Assembly: GCA_963721725.1 (NCBI GenBank)
Contig: CAVRLX010000010.1
Coordinates: forward strand, 186,001 to 250,000
DNA from: RI-153 sp963721725
GTDB taxonomy: Bacteria > Chloroflexota > Anaerolineae > Caldilineales > Caldilineaceae
Direction of reading: 5' to 3'
DNA: 64,000 bases
Shown here: positions 26,774 to 33,211 of the stretch, piece by piece
Position numbering within the stretch: the stretch's first letter is position 1
Layout: every line of letters starts with the position of its first letter
Notes under the pieces: generated by a model
Told to the model about the DNA's origin: nothing
What the model saw: only the letters and a program-made list of their open reading frames with translations
Databases searched by the model: none
Translations under genes and position numbers: made by a program

Positions 26774-27463
26774 CTATGCAAGCTGTTTTTCAGGCATATC
26801 CACCGGAGGGATCAGTCCGAACTCTTTTGCACGGTCAATCGCAGCCGAGCGGTTAGAGACGCCCAACTTTGCATAGATCTGGGACAAAATATTGCGTACT
26901 GTGGCCCCGCTCAGTCCCAGTTCGTTGCCGATTTCTTCGCTTGGCCAGCCTGGATAAGAGGCACAGAGGTAGAGAATTTCCTCTTGTCGGGGAGAAAGGT
27001 GAGACTTTTTGGCTGTTTTACGCATAAATTGTTCATAAGCTTCTTTGCTCAAATGTATCCCACCTGCCGCTACACTCCTGACCACTGACGCCAGGATACA
27101 GTGGGTCTCCCGATCATCCTTGAGGATATACCCGCTGGCTCCGGCATCCATAATCGCCTTGATCAAAGCTGCCTGTTTATAGACAGAAACCGTAATGATC
27201 TTAAGATCGGGATAGCACCGCAACATCTTTGGGATGGCATGAAGAATAGGATAGCGCTCTTTATCTTCAGCAGAGTTTGGCACGTTTACATCCAAAATTA
27301 GGACATGGACAGGTTGGTTTGTGGCTAAGGTGGACTCAAGCTCTTCCCCATAGACCGCCGTCGCAACCACTTCAATATCAGCCTCTCGATCCAGGCGATA
27401 TCGATATCCATCAATGACCCCTTGATGGTCTTCCAGGACCATCACCCGTAGCCGTTGTGTCAT
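26774..27463 (-). CDS. NarL/FixJ-type (LuxR HTH) response regulator
   Basis: 229 residues from the ATG at 27463, chosen for GAGG seven bases upstream. The receiver has the acidic pocket (VLEDHQG), phosphoacceptor Asp in LILDVNVP, Ser/Thr in ITVSVYK and Lys in GYILKDD. The LuxR-type HTH follows: LSPRQEEILYLCASYPGWPSEEIGNELGLSG, read in parts, then ATVRNILSQIYAKLGVSNRS. It should be phosphorylated by the PDZ-7TM-GAF kinase encoded just downstream and bind DNA as a dimer. The two genes form a probable operon, regulator first. Regulon members cannot be inferred. Confidence 0.95.
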   Translation of the reverse strand: MTQRLRVMVLEDHQGVIDGYRYRLDREADIEVVATAVYGEELESTLATNQPVHVLILDVNVPNSAEDKERYPILHAIPKMLRCYPDLKIITVSVYKQAALIKAIMDAGASGYILKDDRETHCILASVVRSVAAGGIHLSKEAYEQFMRKTAKKSHLSPRQEEILYLCASYPGWPSEEIGNELGLSGATVRNILSQIYAKLGVSNRSAAIDRAKEFGLIPPVDMPEKQLA

Positions 27464-27690
27464 TTCAAACCTCAATCTGACTCAATAGATGAGCGACTTT
27501 ATAGGTACATCTTAAAATAGCAGAAAGCAAAATCGAATACAATCATTCAAGATAGCTCGATGACAGAGATGATTGGACGAGTGACAACTGTCTATAGTCG
27601 TTAAGCAACGAAACAGGTATAACTAAAGATAAGTTTACGCTTGAAGTGGCCGGACCATTTCTGCTAACGTTCAACAGAGATTGTGCCATT

Positions 27691-28023
27691 ATGATCAACA
27701 TCGACAACATTATTGAAACCACTCCTGTAATCACCGCTGAACCACAATTTATGCAGACACTATTTGTAAAGAACAACACGCCCACCAAGAATCTTTCTGG
27801 CTCCATTGCCCATGCACTGCGTCAAGATGGTGCGGTTGCGCTACAGGCGATTGGGGCTGGTGCTGTCAACCAGATGGTAAAAAGCTTGGCGATTGCACGC
27901 TCCTATATGCAGAAGGAAGAGAAAGATCTCAATGCCTATCCTGAGATGCTGAATGTCGATATTTGTGGGAGGGAGAAGACGGCAATCCGGGTTGTTGTCT
28001 TTATGATGGTCACGGAGCCATGA
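27691..28023 (+). CDS. spoVS: Stage V sporulation protein S (SpoVS) family protein
   Basis: About 110 residues from the ATG at 27691; a shorter start at 27751 also fits. Residues 35-105 (LSGSIAHALRQDGAVALQAI, GAGAVNQMVKSLAIARSYM, ICGREKTAIRVVVF) match the compact Alba-like SpoVS fold. The family is linked to sporulation in Bacillus but is widespread in Thermus, Chloroflexota and other non-sporulating bacteria, where it probably binds nucleic acid. The N-terminus is longer than in Bacillus. No other sporulation gene is in the window. A perfect palindrome follows the stop. Confidence 0.85.
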   Translation: MINIDNIIETTPVITAEPQFMQTLFVKNNTPTKNLSGSIAHALRQDGAVALQAIGAGAVNQMVKSLAIARSYMQKEEKDLNAYPEMLNVDICGREKTAIRVVVFMMVTEP

Positions 28024-28065
28024 TACATAGCTAACTTTTGACATAAAGAAACACGTACACAAACC

Positions 28066-28093
28066 ATACGGGCGTGATCGATCACGCCCGTAT
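28066..28093. terminator. Perfect 28-base palindrome after spoVS
   Basis: ATACGGGCGTGATC (28066-28079) is followed directly by its exact complement (28080-28093). The core must open to form a loop of about four bases. It is probably the spoVS terminator, although it lacks a long T run. Confidence 0.65.
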
Positions 28094-28299
28094 CTATTTA
28101 TAGCCTCTACTCACTTCTCAACTCCTCGGCTAACGAACTTGTCTGCTCGTGTGACCCCGCCTTTGTCCCTTCTCTCCATTGTAGAAAAAACGAAAAAGCA
28201 CCGCTAATTGTTTCATCTTTTCCAAAGATTCTCGATTGTTCTAAAATCCCCATCCATGCTTCCATTGCAAAGTCAAAAAACTGAATTATAAGGTCGAAT

Positions 28300-28391
28300 G
28301 TCACTATACAGAGCCAGGGCACGACGGACTCACCACCAAGCTTTTCACAATCAATCTACCCTTGGCGAGTGCGCTACACCTATATAGATAC
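28300..28391. mobile_element. MITE-like element, degenerate copy (copy G)
   Basis: The left end GTCACTATACAG and the right part TTGGCGAGTGCG ... GATAC are diverged versions of the family arms, and the middle (AAGCTTTTCACAATC) resembles the core of the copy at 31857. Flanks GGTCGAAT (28292-28299) and GGTCGAGT (28392-28399) form a 7/8 target-site duplication. Divergence makes this the oldest full-length copy here. Confidence 0.75.
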
Positions 28392-28554
28392 GGTCGAGTT
28401 TTTTGAAAGCAAGCCTATTGGTGTGAAAATGAAATTTTCGTAGGAGAGTCATGCATAGCTTTGCAACCAGAAAGGCCACTGCTGCGTATTGGTTACAGTG
28501 AAATTTGTCAGTTCACGCACCAACGTACCGTAGTGGCGTACAAAGGAGATCTTG

Positions 28555-29298
28555 ATGGCAGTCCAATATCAAATTGATGGCACAGTCTTGCCTGTGCTCA
28601 CAATTAAACTCAGACCCGGCGAAATGATATTTTCATCCTCTGGCGGCATGAGTTGGATGACACAACAAATTCAAATGAACACCAATTCTGGTGGCGGCTT
28701 GGGCAAGATGTTCAAGCGGGCACTGTCCGGTGAATCAATCTTTATTGTGGATTATTCGGTTAACAGTGGCGAGGGCGAAGTTGCCTTTGCCGGGGAATTT
28801 CCGGGCAAGATTTTGGCACTGGATCTGCCGACTGGACAATCGATGATTGTCCAAAAAGATTCGTTTATGTGCGCCGAAAAGAGCGTTGATCTGGACATGC
28901 ACTTTCGCAAACGGTTGGGTGCGGGTCTATTTGGCGGCGAAGGTTTCATCTTGCAAAAGCTCACCGGGCCGGGCCAAGCCTTTGTCAACTTTGATGGCGA
29001 GATTGTGCAAAAGCATCTTCAGGCGGGCGAGGTCTTGCGTGTGGATACGGGCCATGTTGCCATGTTTGATCCCACTGTCGATTTTGATATTGAAATGGTG
29101 CGTGGGTTCAAAAATATCCTGCTTGGCGGCGAAGGACTTTTTCTTGCCACCCTGCGCGGACCAGGGCGGGTTTGGCTGCAAACCATGCCCATGGATAAGC
29201 TGGCCCAACGCATTGCTCAATTTATGCCACAGACAGGCGGCAGCGGTCGCAGCGGCGGCATGAATGTGGATTTGGGCCAAATTCTGGGCGGACAATAG
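28555..29298 (+). CDS. AIM24/TIGR00266 family protein
   Basis: 247 residues from the ATG at 28555, six bases after AAGGAG. The protein is all-beta with repeating strands: LRPGEMIFSSSGGMSWM, GEVAFAGEFPGKILALDL, KDSFMCAEKSVDLDM, GEGFILQKLTGPGQAFV and GEGLFLATLRGPGRVWLQ. This is the double-stranded beta-helix AIM24 fold (named from a mitochondrial biogenesis protein; bacterial TIGR00266 members are of unknown function). The C-terminus is Gly-rich. It is a single-gene unit followed by a clear terminator. Confidence 0.9.
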   Translation: MAVQYQIDGTVLPVLTIKLRPGEMIFSSSGGMSWMTQQIQMNTNSGGGLGKMFKRALSGESIFIVDYSVNSGEGEVAFAGEFPGKILALDLPTGQSMIVQKDSFMCAEKSVDLDMHFRKRLGAGLFGGEGFILQKLTGPGQAFVNFDGEIVQKHLQAGEVLRVDTGHVAMFDPTVDFDIEMVRGFKNILLGGEGLFLATLRGPGRVWLQTMPMDKLAQRIAQFMPQTGGSGRSGGMNVDLGQILGGQ

Positions 29299-29641
29299 GG
29301 ATTCTAAAGACCATATCAGTCCAGCTTCAGTAGGACTTCCTCAGGTGACACATTAAATGTGTCACCTCTTTCTTTATGTCTAGCCGCCCTCTTTTGAATT
29401 GTCCGCTTACACTAAATTCCATTAGGAATGCATACCATGATGACTGGCTCCGCCATCTATTGTACACGGCTCTTGAGTTGCCCGGTCTCTCGCTCCTGAT
29501 CTCCCTTACTTGTATCCATAGTCGTTGGCTATCATCACATAGATTGGATCGCTCTATTCAGCTTTGGTATACTTGGGCCACGATCACGCAAAATCTGCAT
29601 CTATCCGCAGACAATGAAAACATTGGCAGAGACAAAGCGCA
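29299..29641. other. 343-base intergenic region
   Basis: It holds the AIM24-gene terminator at 29343-29374. The remaining bases show no gene-like frame with family resemblance; a 144-codon frame at 29376-29810 mostly overlaps the isomerase gene in another frame and is not protein-like. The promoter of the isomerase gene is probably here but was not recognised. Confidence 0.55.
29343..29374 (+). terminator. Rho-independent terminator of the AIM24 gene
   Basis: AGGTGACACATT (29343-29354) pairs with AATGTGTCACCT (29356-29367), followed by the T-rich tail CTTTCTTT. Confidence 0.88.
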
Positions 29642-30475
29642 GTGGCAAACAATCGGATTGGCTTTACAACCTGGACAATGGGCGACACACCGCTGGGCGA
29701 CTATCTGCCCAGACTTGTGGATATGGGCTATACAGGCATCGAAGTGGTGGGCGATTTTGCCCGCCGGCCTGCGGGCGAAGTGCGCGCCTTGGTGGCTGAT
29801 CACGGGCTAGAGGTAATATCGACCCTGGCCCTCAACGAGATTGATCTGGCCCACCCGTTGCCTTCCATGCGCCAGGATAGCATCGAGCGTGTGCGCCAAC
29901 TGCTGGATTATTGTATCGATCTGGACTGTGCCCGGCTGGTGCTGCGCGAAAAGCCAGGGCGTATGCGTCCCATCGTTGGGCGTGTAAAAGAGTGGAGCCT
30001 GCTCCAGCAATCATTGCGTGGACTCTTTTACAGTGCCGCCCTGGCTGGGGTTGAACTGGCTTGGCTGCCAGTCAACCGCTACGAAGGATTTCTTGTCAAC
30101 ACGGCGCAAGATGCTCTTTTGCTGTTGGGCAAGGTCGATACTCACCGCGCCGATGTGGCGCTGAGCAGCTATCATATGAATATTGAGGAGCATGGCTTCC
30201 GCTCGACGCTGGAGAATGTGGGCCGACGGCTTGGTCTTTTTTATGTGGCAGAGAGCAACCGGCGCAGCTTGGGCGAGGGGCGTATCGACTGGTTCGAAGT
30301 CTGTCTAGCGCTCAACGCCATCGGCTACGAGGGCGATCTGCTGGTGGAATGTCAAGCTGTGGGGGCGGACCCTTTGCTGCCCGTGGGACGTTCTCCCGAC
30401 TGGGCACAAGAGGTGTTGGCTTGGGCCGCCGATTCTATCCGCAATCTGCGTGTGGCGCTGCAAAGTTGCCCCTAG
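29642..30475 (+). CDS. Sugar phosphate isomerase/epimerase-like TIM-barrel protein
   Basis: 277 residues from a GTG at 29642. The opening IGFTTWTMGDTPLGDYLPRL, GYTGIEVVGDF, GLEVISTLALNEIDLAHPLP, and later SSYHMNIEEHG and YEGDLLVECQ follow the xylose-isomerase-like/AP endonuclease 2 TIM barrel (COG1082), with metal-ligand candidates Glu at IEVV, His in YHMNIEE and Glu in LVECQ. Members isomerise or epimerise sugars or sugar phosphates; the substrate is not evident. The start is supported by homology-like sequence right after the GTG, although the ribosome-binding site is weak. Confidence 0.8.
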   Translation: MANNRIGFTTWTMGDTPLGDYLPRLVDMGYTGIEVVGDFARRPAGEVRALVADHGLEVISTLALNEIDLAHPLPSMRQDSIERVRQLLDYCIDLDCARLVLREKPGRMRPIVGRVKEWSLLQQSLRGLFYSAALAGVELAWLPVNRYEGFLVNTAQDALLLLGKVDTHRADVALSSYHMNIEEHGFRSTLENVGRRLGLFYVAESNRRSLGEGRIDWFEVCLALNAIGYEGDLLVECQAVGADPLLPVGRSPDWAQEVLAWAADSIRNLRVALQSCP

Positions 30476-30539
30476 CGGACCAATATGAAACTTGAACCAT
30501 CATTGTGATGGCTCTCCTTTTCTAATCTGGAGTCTACTC

Positions 30540-31511
30540 TTGAGTAAACAATATTACGGCGGACAGGCAGTGATTGAGGGCGTGATGATGCGCGGTCGCA
30601 AAGGCATGGCTGTGGCTGTCCGCAATCCCCAAGGAAAAATTATCTTGCACCAAGAGCCGCTGACGGCGCGCATCTACACCAGCAAATGGGGGCAATGGCC
30701 CTTTGTGCGCGGGCTTGCCATGCTCTGGGATGCCCTGGGGTTGGGGATGCGGGCGCTCTTGTGGAGTGCTGATGTTGCCATGCAAGAAGAAGGTCAAGAG
30801 CAGCCCGCTGAATTCTCTGGCCCCGTGGCGTGGACCACAATTGCCACCAGTCTGGCGTTTGCAATTGGACTTTTCTTCCTACTGCCCACCTTTGCCAGCA
30901 AATGGGCGGCGGGCTTTTTCAACGAAAATCCGATCATAGATGCCCTGTTTGAGGGTGCGATTCGCCTGATCCTCTTTGTTCTCTACCTGTGGGCAATTGG
31001 GCTGATGCCCGACATTCGTCGCGTCTTTGGCTATCACGGTGCCGAGCACAAAACCATCAATGCTTATGAGGCTGGCGACATACTAACCGTTGCCAGTGTG
31101 CAAAAGCATAGCGTACAGCATACACGCTGTGGCACAAGCTTTTTGCTCTATGTGCTTGTGCTCAGCATTTTGCTTTTTGCGCCGCTCACCTTTGCCTGGA
31201 TTGAGCAGACTTGGCTGGCGCTGCTATTCCGCTTTATTACCCGGCTGCTTTTGATTCCCATTGTGGCAGGCATCGCCTACGAGATCATCCGCTTTAGCGC
31301 CGCCCACGACAAGAATCCGCTGATGCGGGCGCTGATTACACCAGGGCTGCTTTTACAAAAAATGACCACGCGTGAGCCAGATGACGATATGGTGGCCTGT
31401 GCCATTGCTGCTTTAGAACCTGTCTTAGCTGCCGACGGCGTCCGCGCCTTTTCAAATCTACCCATGGGCGCAGAAAATAGCATGGTTGCCCCCTCTCCCG
31501 TCGTTTCTTAA
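30540..31511 (+). CDS. DUF1385 (YqhQ-like) membrane protein
   Basis: 323 residues from a TTG at 30540 with TGGAG nine bases upstream. A longer TTG start at 30492 exists, but the conserved family N-terminus (YYGGQAVIEGVMMRGRKGMA) begins here. Family hallmarks are present: WPFVRGLAMLWDAL, membrane helices near 100-125 and 140-165, the invariant YHGAEHKTINAYEAG loop, HTRCGTSFLL, and further helices to about 250. YqhQ of Bacillus belongs to this family and its role is unclear. It converges on the S4-domain gene across a palindromic terminator. Confidence 0.93.
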   Translation: MSKQYYGGQAVIEGVMMRGRKGMAVAVRNPQGKIILHQEPLTARIYTSKWGQWPFVRGLAMLWDALGLGMRALLWSADVAMQEEGQEQPAEFSGPVAWTTIATSLAFAIGLFFLLPTFASKWAAGFFNENPIIDALFEGAIRLILFVLYLWAIGLMPDIRRVFGYHGAEHKTINAYEAGDILTVASVQKHSVQHTRCGTSFLLYVLVLSILLFAPLTFAWIEQTWLALLFRFITRLLLIPIVAGIAYEIIRFSAAHDKNPLMRALITPGLLLQKMTTREPDDDMVACAIAALEPVLAADGVRAFSNLPMGAENSMVAPSPVVS

Positions 31512-31515
31512 ACAA

Positions 31516-31553
31516 CAAGGCAGGGAGACGATCTAGATCGTCTCCCTGCCTTG
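31516..31553. terminator. Perfect 38-base palindromic terminator
   Basis: CAAGGCAGGGAGACGATCT (31516-31534) is followed immediately by its exact complement. It lies four bases after the DUF1385 stop and two before the S4 gene stop, so it ends both convergent transcripts. Confidence 0.8.
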
Positions 31554-31555
31554 GG

Positions 31556-31762
31556 CTATTCCTCGTGGCGAAGTTCGCCCACAACGATCTCGGCTTCGTC
31601 GATCTGCACCCGATCTCCGCTGTGCAATTGCCGACCACGCCGAATCTCCACTTCGCCATTGACTCGAACTTCGCCAGCCTGAATTACCTGTTTGGCCTCT
31701 CCCCCCGAAAAAACCAGTCCTTCACGCTTCAAAAATTGATCTAATTTGATGGTTGCTTCCAC
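31556..31762 (-). CDS. RNA-binding S4 domain protein
   Basis: 68 residues from a GTG start with AAGGAGAAG upstream. The whole protein is a single S4 domain: IKLDQFLKREGLVFSGGEAK, QVIQAGEVRVNGEVEIRRG, HSGDRVQIDEAEIVV. It is of the YaaA/YbcJ type. Such small proteins bind structured RNA, often ribosomal or replication-associated. There are no operon partners. Confidence 0.93.
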   Translation of the reverse strand: MEATIKLDQFLKREGLVFSGGEAKQVIQAGEVRVNGEVEIRRGRQLHSGDRVQIDEAEIVVGELRHEE

Positions 31763-32229
31763 GCTCTTCTCCTTTTATGTTGAAATTTCGAGAAATGCTA
31801 TAGAACCATAGGTGGCTCTGTTGCGTCTGTAACTATAGAATAACTATAGAATGCATGTAACGATACAGGTGCGACGCACTCGCCACACACACTTTTCACA
31901 ACCGTTCTACGCTTGGCGAGTGCGTCGCACCCTAGACCTGTATCGTTACGAATGCATAAAACTTGCGCTAGTGCACACTCAATAGGTGCTGTGTCCTATG
32001 GCTCTCTTGGATGAGTGGCCGATATACTTTTTACTAGAAAAGATTGTGTACATTGTACTTCTCAGATTGCAGTACGATTTTTTAGCCGTTGGATCTAGGT
32101 CCACTACGAACCGTTTTCTTATGTAACGGCTGAATGTATCAGCAAAGACAGAAAAACTATTCAATTCACGATACAATTTTCACATCGGGCCGAACGTCGG
32201 CCCGACTTGTCCACTGAAAGTAGGAAGTC
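31763..32229. other. 467-base intergenic region
   Basis: It contains a complete MITE copy at 31857-31949 with its 8-bp duplications. The remainder is AT-rich; a 65-codon minus-strand frame at 31979-32176 is not protein-like. AGGAAG before the ATG at 32230 is the ribosome-binding site of the next gene. Confidence 0.6.
31857..31949. mobile_element. MITE-like element, complete copy (copy A)
   Basis: 93 bp. The outer inverted repeat GTAACGATACAGG / CCTGTATCGTTAC (31857-31869, 31937-31949) and the 17-bp inner arm starting GGTGCGACGCAC (31868-31884 with 31915-31931) enclose a 30-bp core containing TTTTCACAACC. The element is flanked by perfect direct repeats GAATGCAT at 31849-31856 and 31950-31957, the target-site duplication. 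Confidence 0.92.
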
Positions 32230-32481
32230 ATGTTGTCGCTCTCTTATGAAGAGTTCAAACAATTGGTAACATTGCGCCAGGCTTCTACCGTCAAAGAACG
32301 TGAGATCGAACATCAAGATCACTTTGAAAAAGTTCTGTTGCCTAACCAAGAAATTACGTTCACCCAACGAGCCAAACGCTTGGCAAGTTGTCCTGTTTGC
32401 GATGCATTGGTTGACGCCGATATTTTGCACCCACATTCGGGTTTATGCCCAATTTGCCACGACGAGGCACGGCGGCGCTAA
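32230..32481 (+). CDS. Small zinc-ribbon-like hypothetical protein
   Basis: 83 residues, ATG preceded by AGGAAG. A charged helical N-terminus (YEEFKQLVTLRQASTVKERE) leads to a C-terminal two-knuckle metal site CPVCDALVDADI...LCPICHDEARRR (two CPxC pairs 21 residues apart). This looks like a treble-clef or zinc-ribbon module for nucleic-acid or protein contact. No named family was recognised. It is a single gene followed by a strong terminator. Confidence 0.75.
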   Translation: MLSLSYEEFKQLVTLRQASTVKEREIEHQDHFEKVLLPNQEITFTQRAKRLASCPVCDALVDADILHPHSGLCPICHDEARRR

Positions 32482-32539
32482 TTATCAGGCGCAATAAAAA
32501 TTATACAAGAGTGTCCCGCCTTTATGGAGGCTTGGACAG

Positions 32540-32581
32540 AAGAAACCTCCTGCTGTAGACTACAGCAGGAGGTTTCTTTAT
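32540..32581 (+). terminator. Strong hairpin terminator after the zinc-ribbon gene
   Basis: A perfect 19-bp stem (32540-32558 with 32560-32578; right arm ends GGAGGTTTCTT) is separated by one base, so the loop forms from the stem centre. Confidence 0.85.
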
Positions 32582-32589
32582 CTGGAAAC

Positions 32590-32624
32590 GTAACTATTCA
32601 GGTGCGACGCACCTGAATAGTTAC
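32590..32624. mobile_element. MITE-like element, minimal palindromic copy (copy E)
   Basis: A 35-bp perfect palindrome around one central base: 17-base arm starting GTAACTATTCAGG and its complement ending GAATAGTTAC. It contains only the outer arm and half the inner arm. Flanks CTGGAAAC and ATGGAAAC match at 7 of 8 positions. Confidence 0.82.
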
Positions 32625-32670
32625 ATGGAAACACTTATTTCGCTCCCCCATAGTAATAATATAGGAGGCA

Positions 32671-33099
32671 ATGATGGACAAACAAACGATGATCGATCAC
32701 CTTAACGAAGATCTGGCGGGTGAGTTAAGCGCTATTATTCAATACCTCACCTATGCCGCCAAAGCCACTGGCCCCTATCGTCCACAACTTTCGCAGTTCT
32801 TCCTGGCCGAAGTGGTTGATGAACAGCTTCATGCCCAATTCCTTGCCAATAAGATCGTCGCCCTGGGTGGCGAACCTACTACCAGCCCTCGCCCTGTTGC
32901 CGTCGCCAAATCCAACCGAGAGATGCTGGAAGCTATCCTCACCGCCGAAACACGCGCTGTCAAAGATTATACGCAGCGGGCCAAAGAATCGGATGAATAC
33001 GGCGACAAAGGCTTATCCGTACAACTCGAAGACATGGTGCGCGATGAAAGCACCCATCGCGAAGAGACCGAACGCATTCTGCGCGATTGGCCGCTATAG
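32671..33099 (+). CDS. Ferritin-like (bacterioferritin-type) protein
   Basis: 142 residues; AGGAGG lies four bases before the first of two adjacent ATGs. A four-helix bundle is evident with the di-iron pattern E (GELSAIIQYL), ExxH (DEQLHAQ), E (ETRAVKDYTQ) and ExxH (DESTHREE). This arrangement is shared by bacterioferritin and related ferritin-like proteins that oxidise and store iron or protect against peroxide. A heme-ligand Met is not assigned. It is a monocistronic gene with its own terminator. Confidence 0.88.
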   Translation: MMDKQTMIDHLNEDLAGELSAIIQYLTYAAKATGPYRPQLSQFFLAEVVDEQLHAQFLANKIVALGGEPTTSPRPVAVAKSNREMLEAILTAETRAVKDYTQRAKESDEYGDKGLSVQLEDMVRDESTHREETERILRDWPL

Positions 33100-33147
33100 A
33101 AGCCACGCTTCTTCGACAATGTCACATTTCGGGGCCACCGTTCATCA

Positions 33148-33188
33148 CAGCAAGGGTAGGCCCAGTAATGGCCTCTCTTGCTGTTTTT
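33148..33188 (+). terminator. Rho-independent terminator of the ferritin-like gene
   Basis: CAGCAAG (33148-33154) and AGGCC (33158-33162) pair with GGCCT (33170-33174) and CTTGCTG (33177-33183), followed by TTTTT. Confidence 0.85.
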
Positions 33189-33211
33189 ATCATTATCCAG
33201 GGGGAAAACCA

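Larger units (their letters stand above)
28024..28554. other. 531-base intergenic region
   Basis: It contains the palindrome at 28066-28093, an old MITE copy at 28300-28391, and the ribosome-binding site AAGGAG of the next gene. The remainder shows no convincing gene; a 71-codon minus-strand frame at 28107-28322 has no family resemblance or ribosome-binding site. Confidence 0.6.

Noticed and set aside
28107..28322. 71-codon minus-strand frame
   Set aside because: No start signal or recognisable fold; its 5' end runs into the degenerate MITE.
29376..29810. 144-codon plus-strand frame before the isomerase gene
   Set aside because: Trp-rich, no ribosome-binding site, and its 3' half overlaps the isomerase gene in another frame.
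32753..33211. Upstream extension of the BMP frame
   Set aside because: It overlaps the ferritin-like gene in another frame and precedes the lipoprotein signal; the real start is at 33212.
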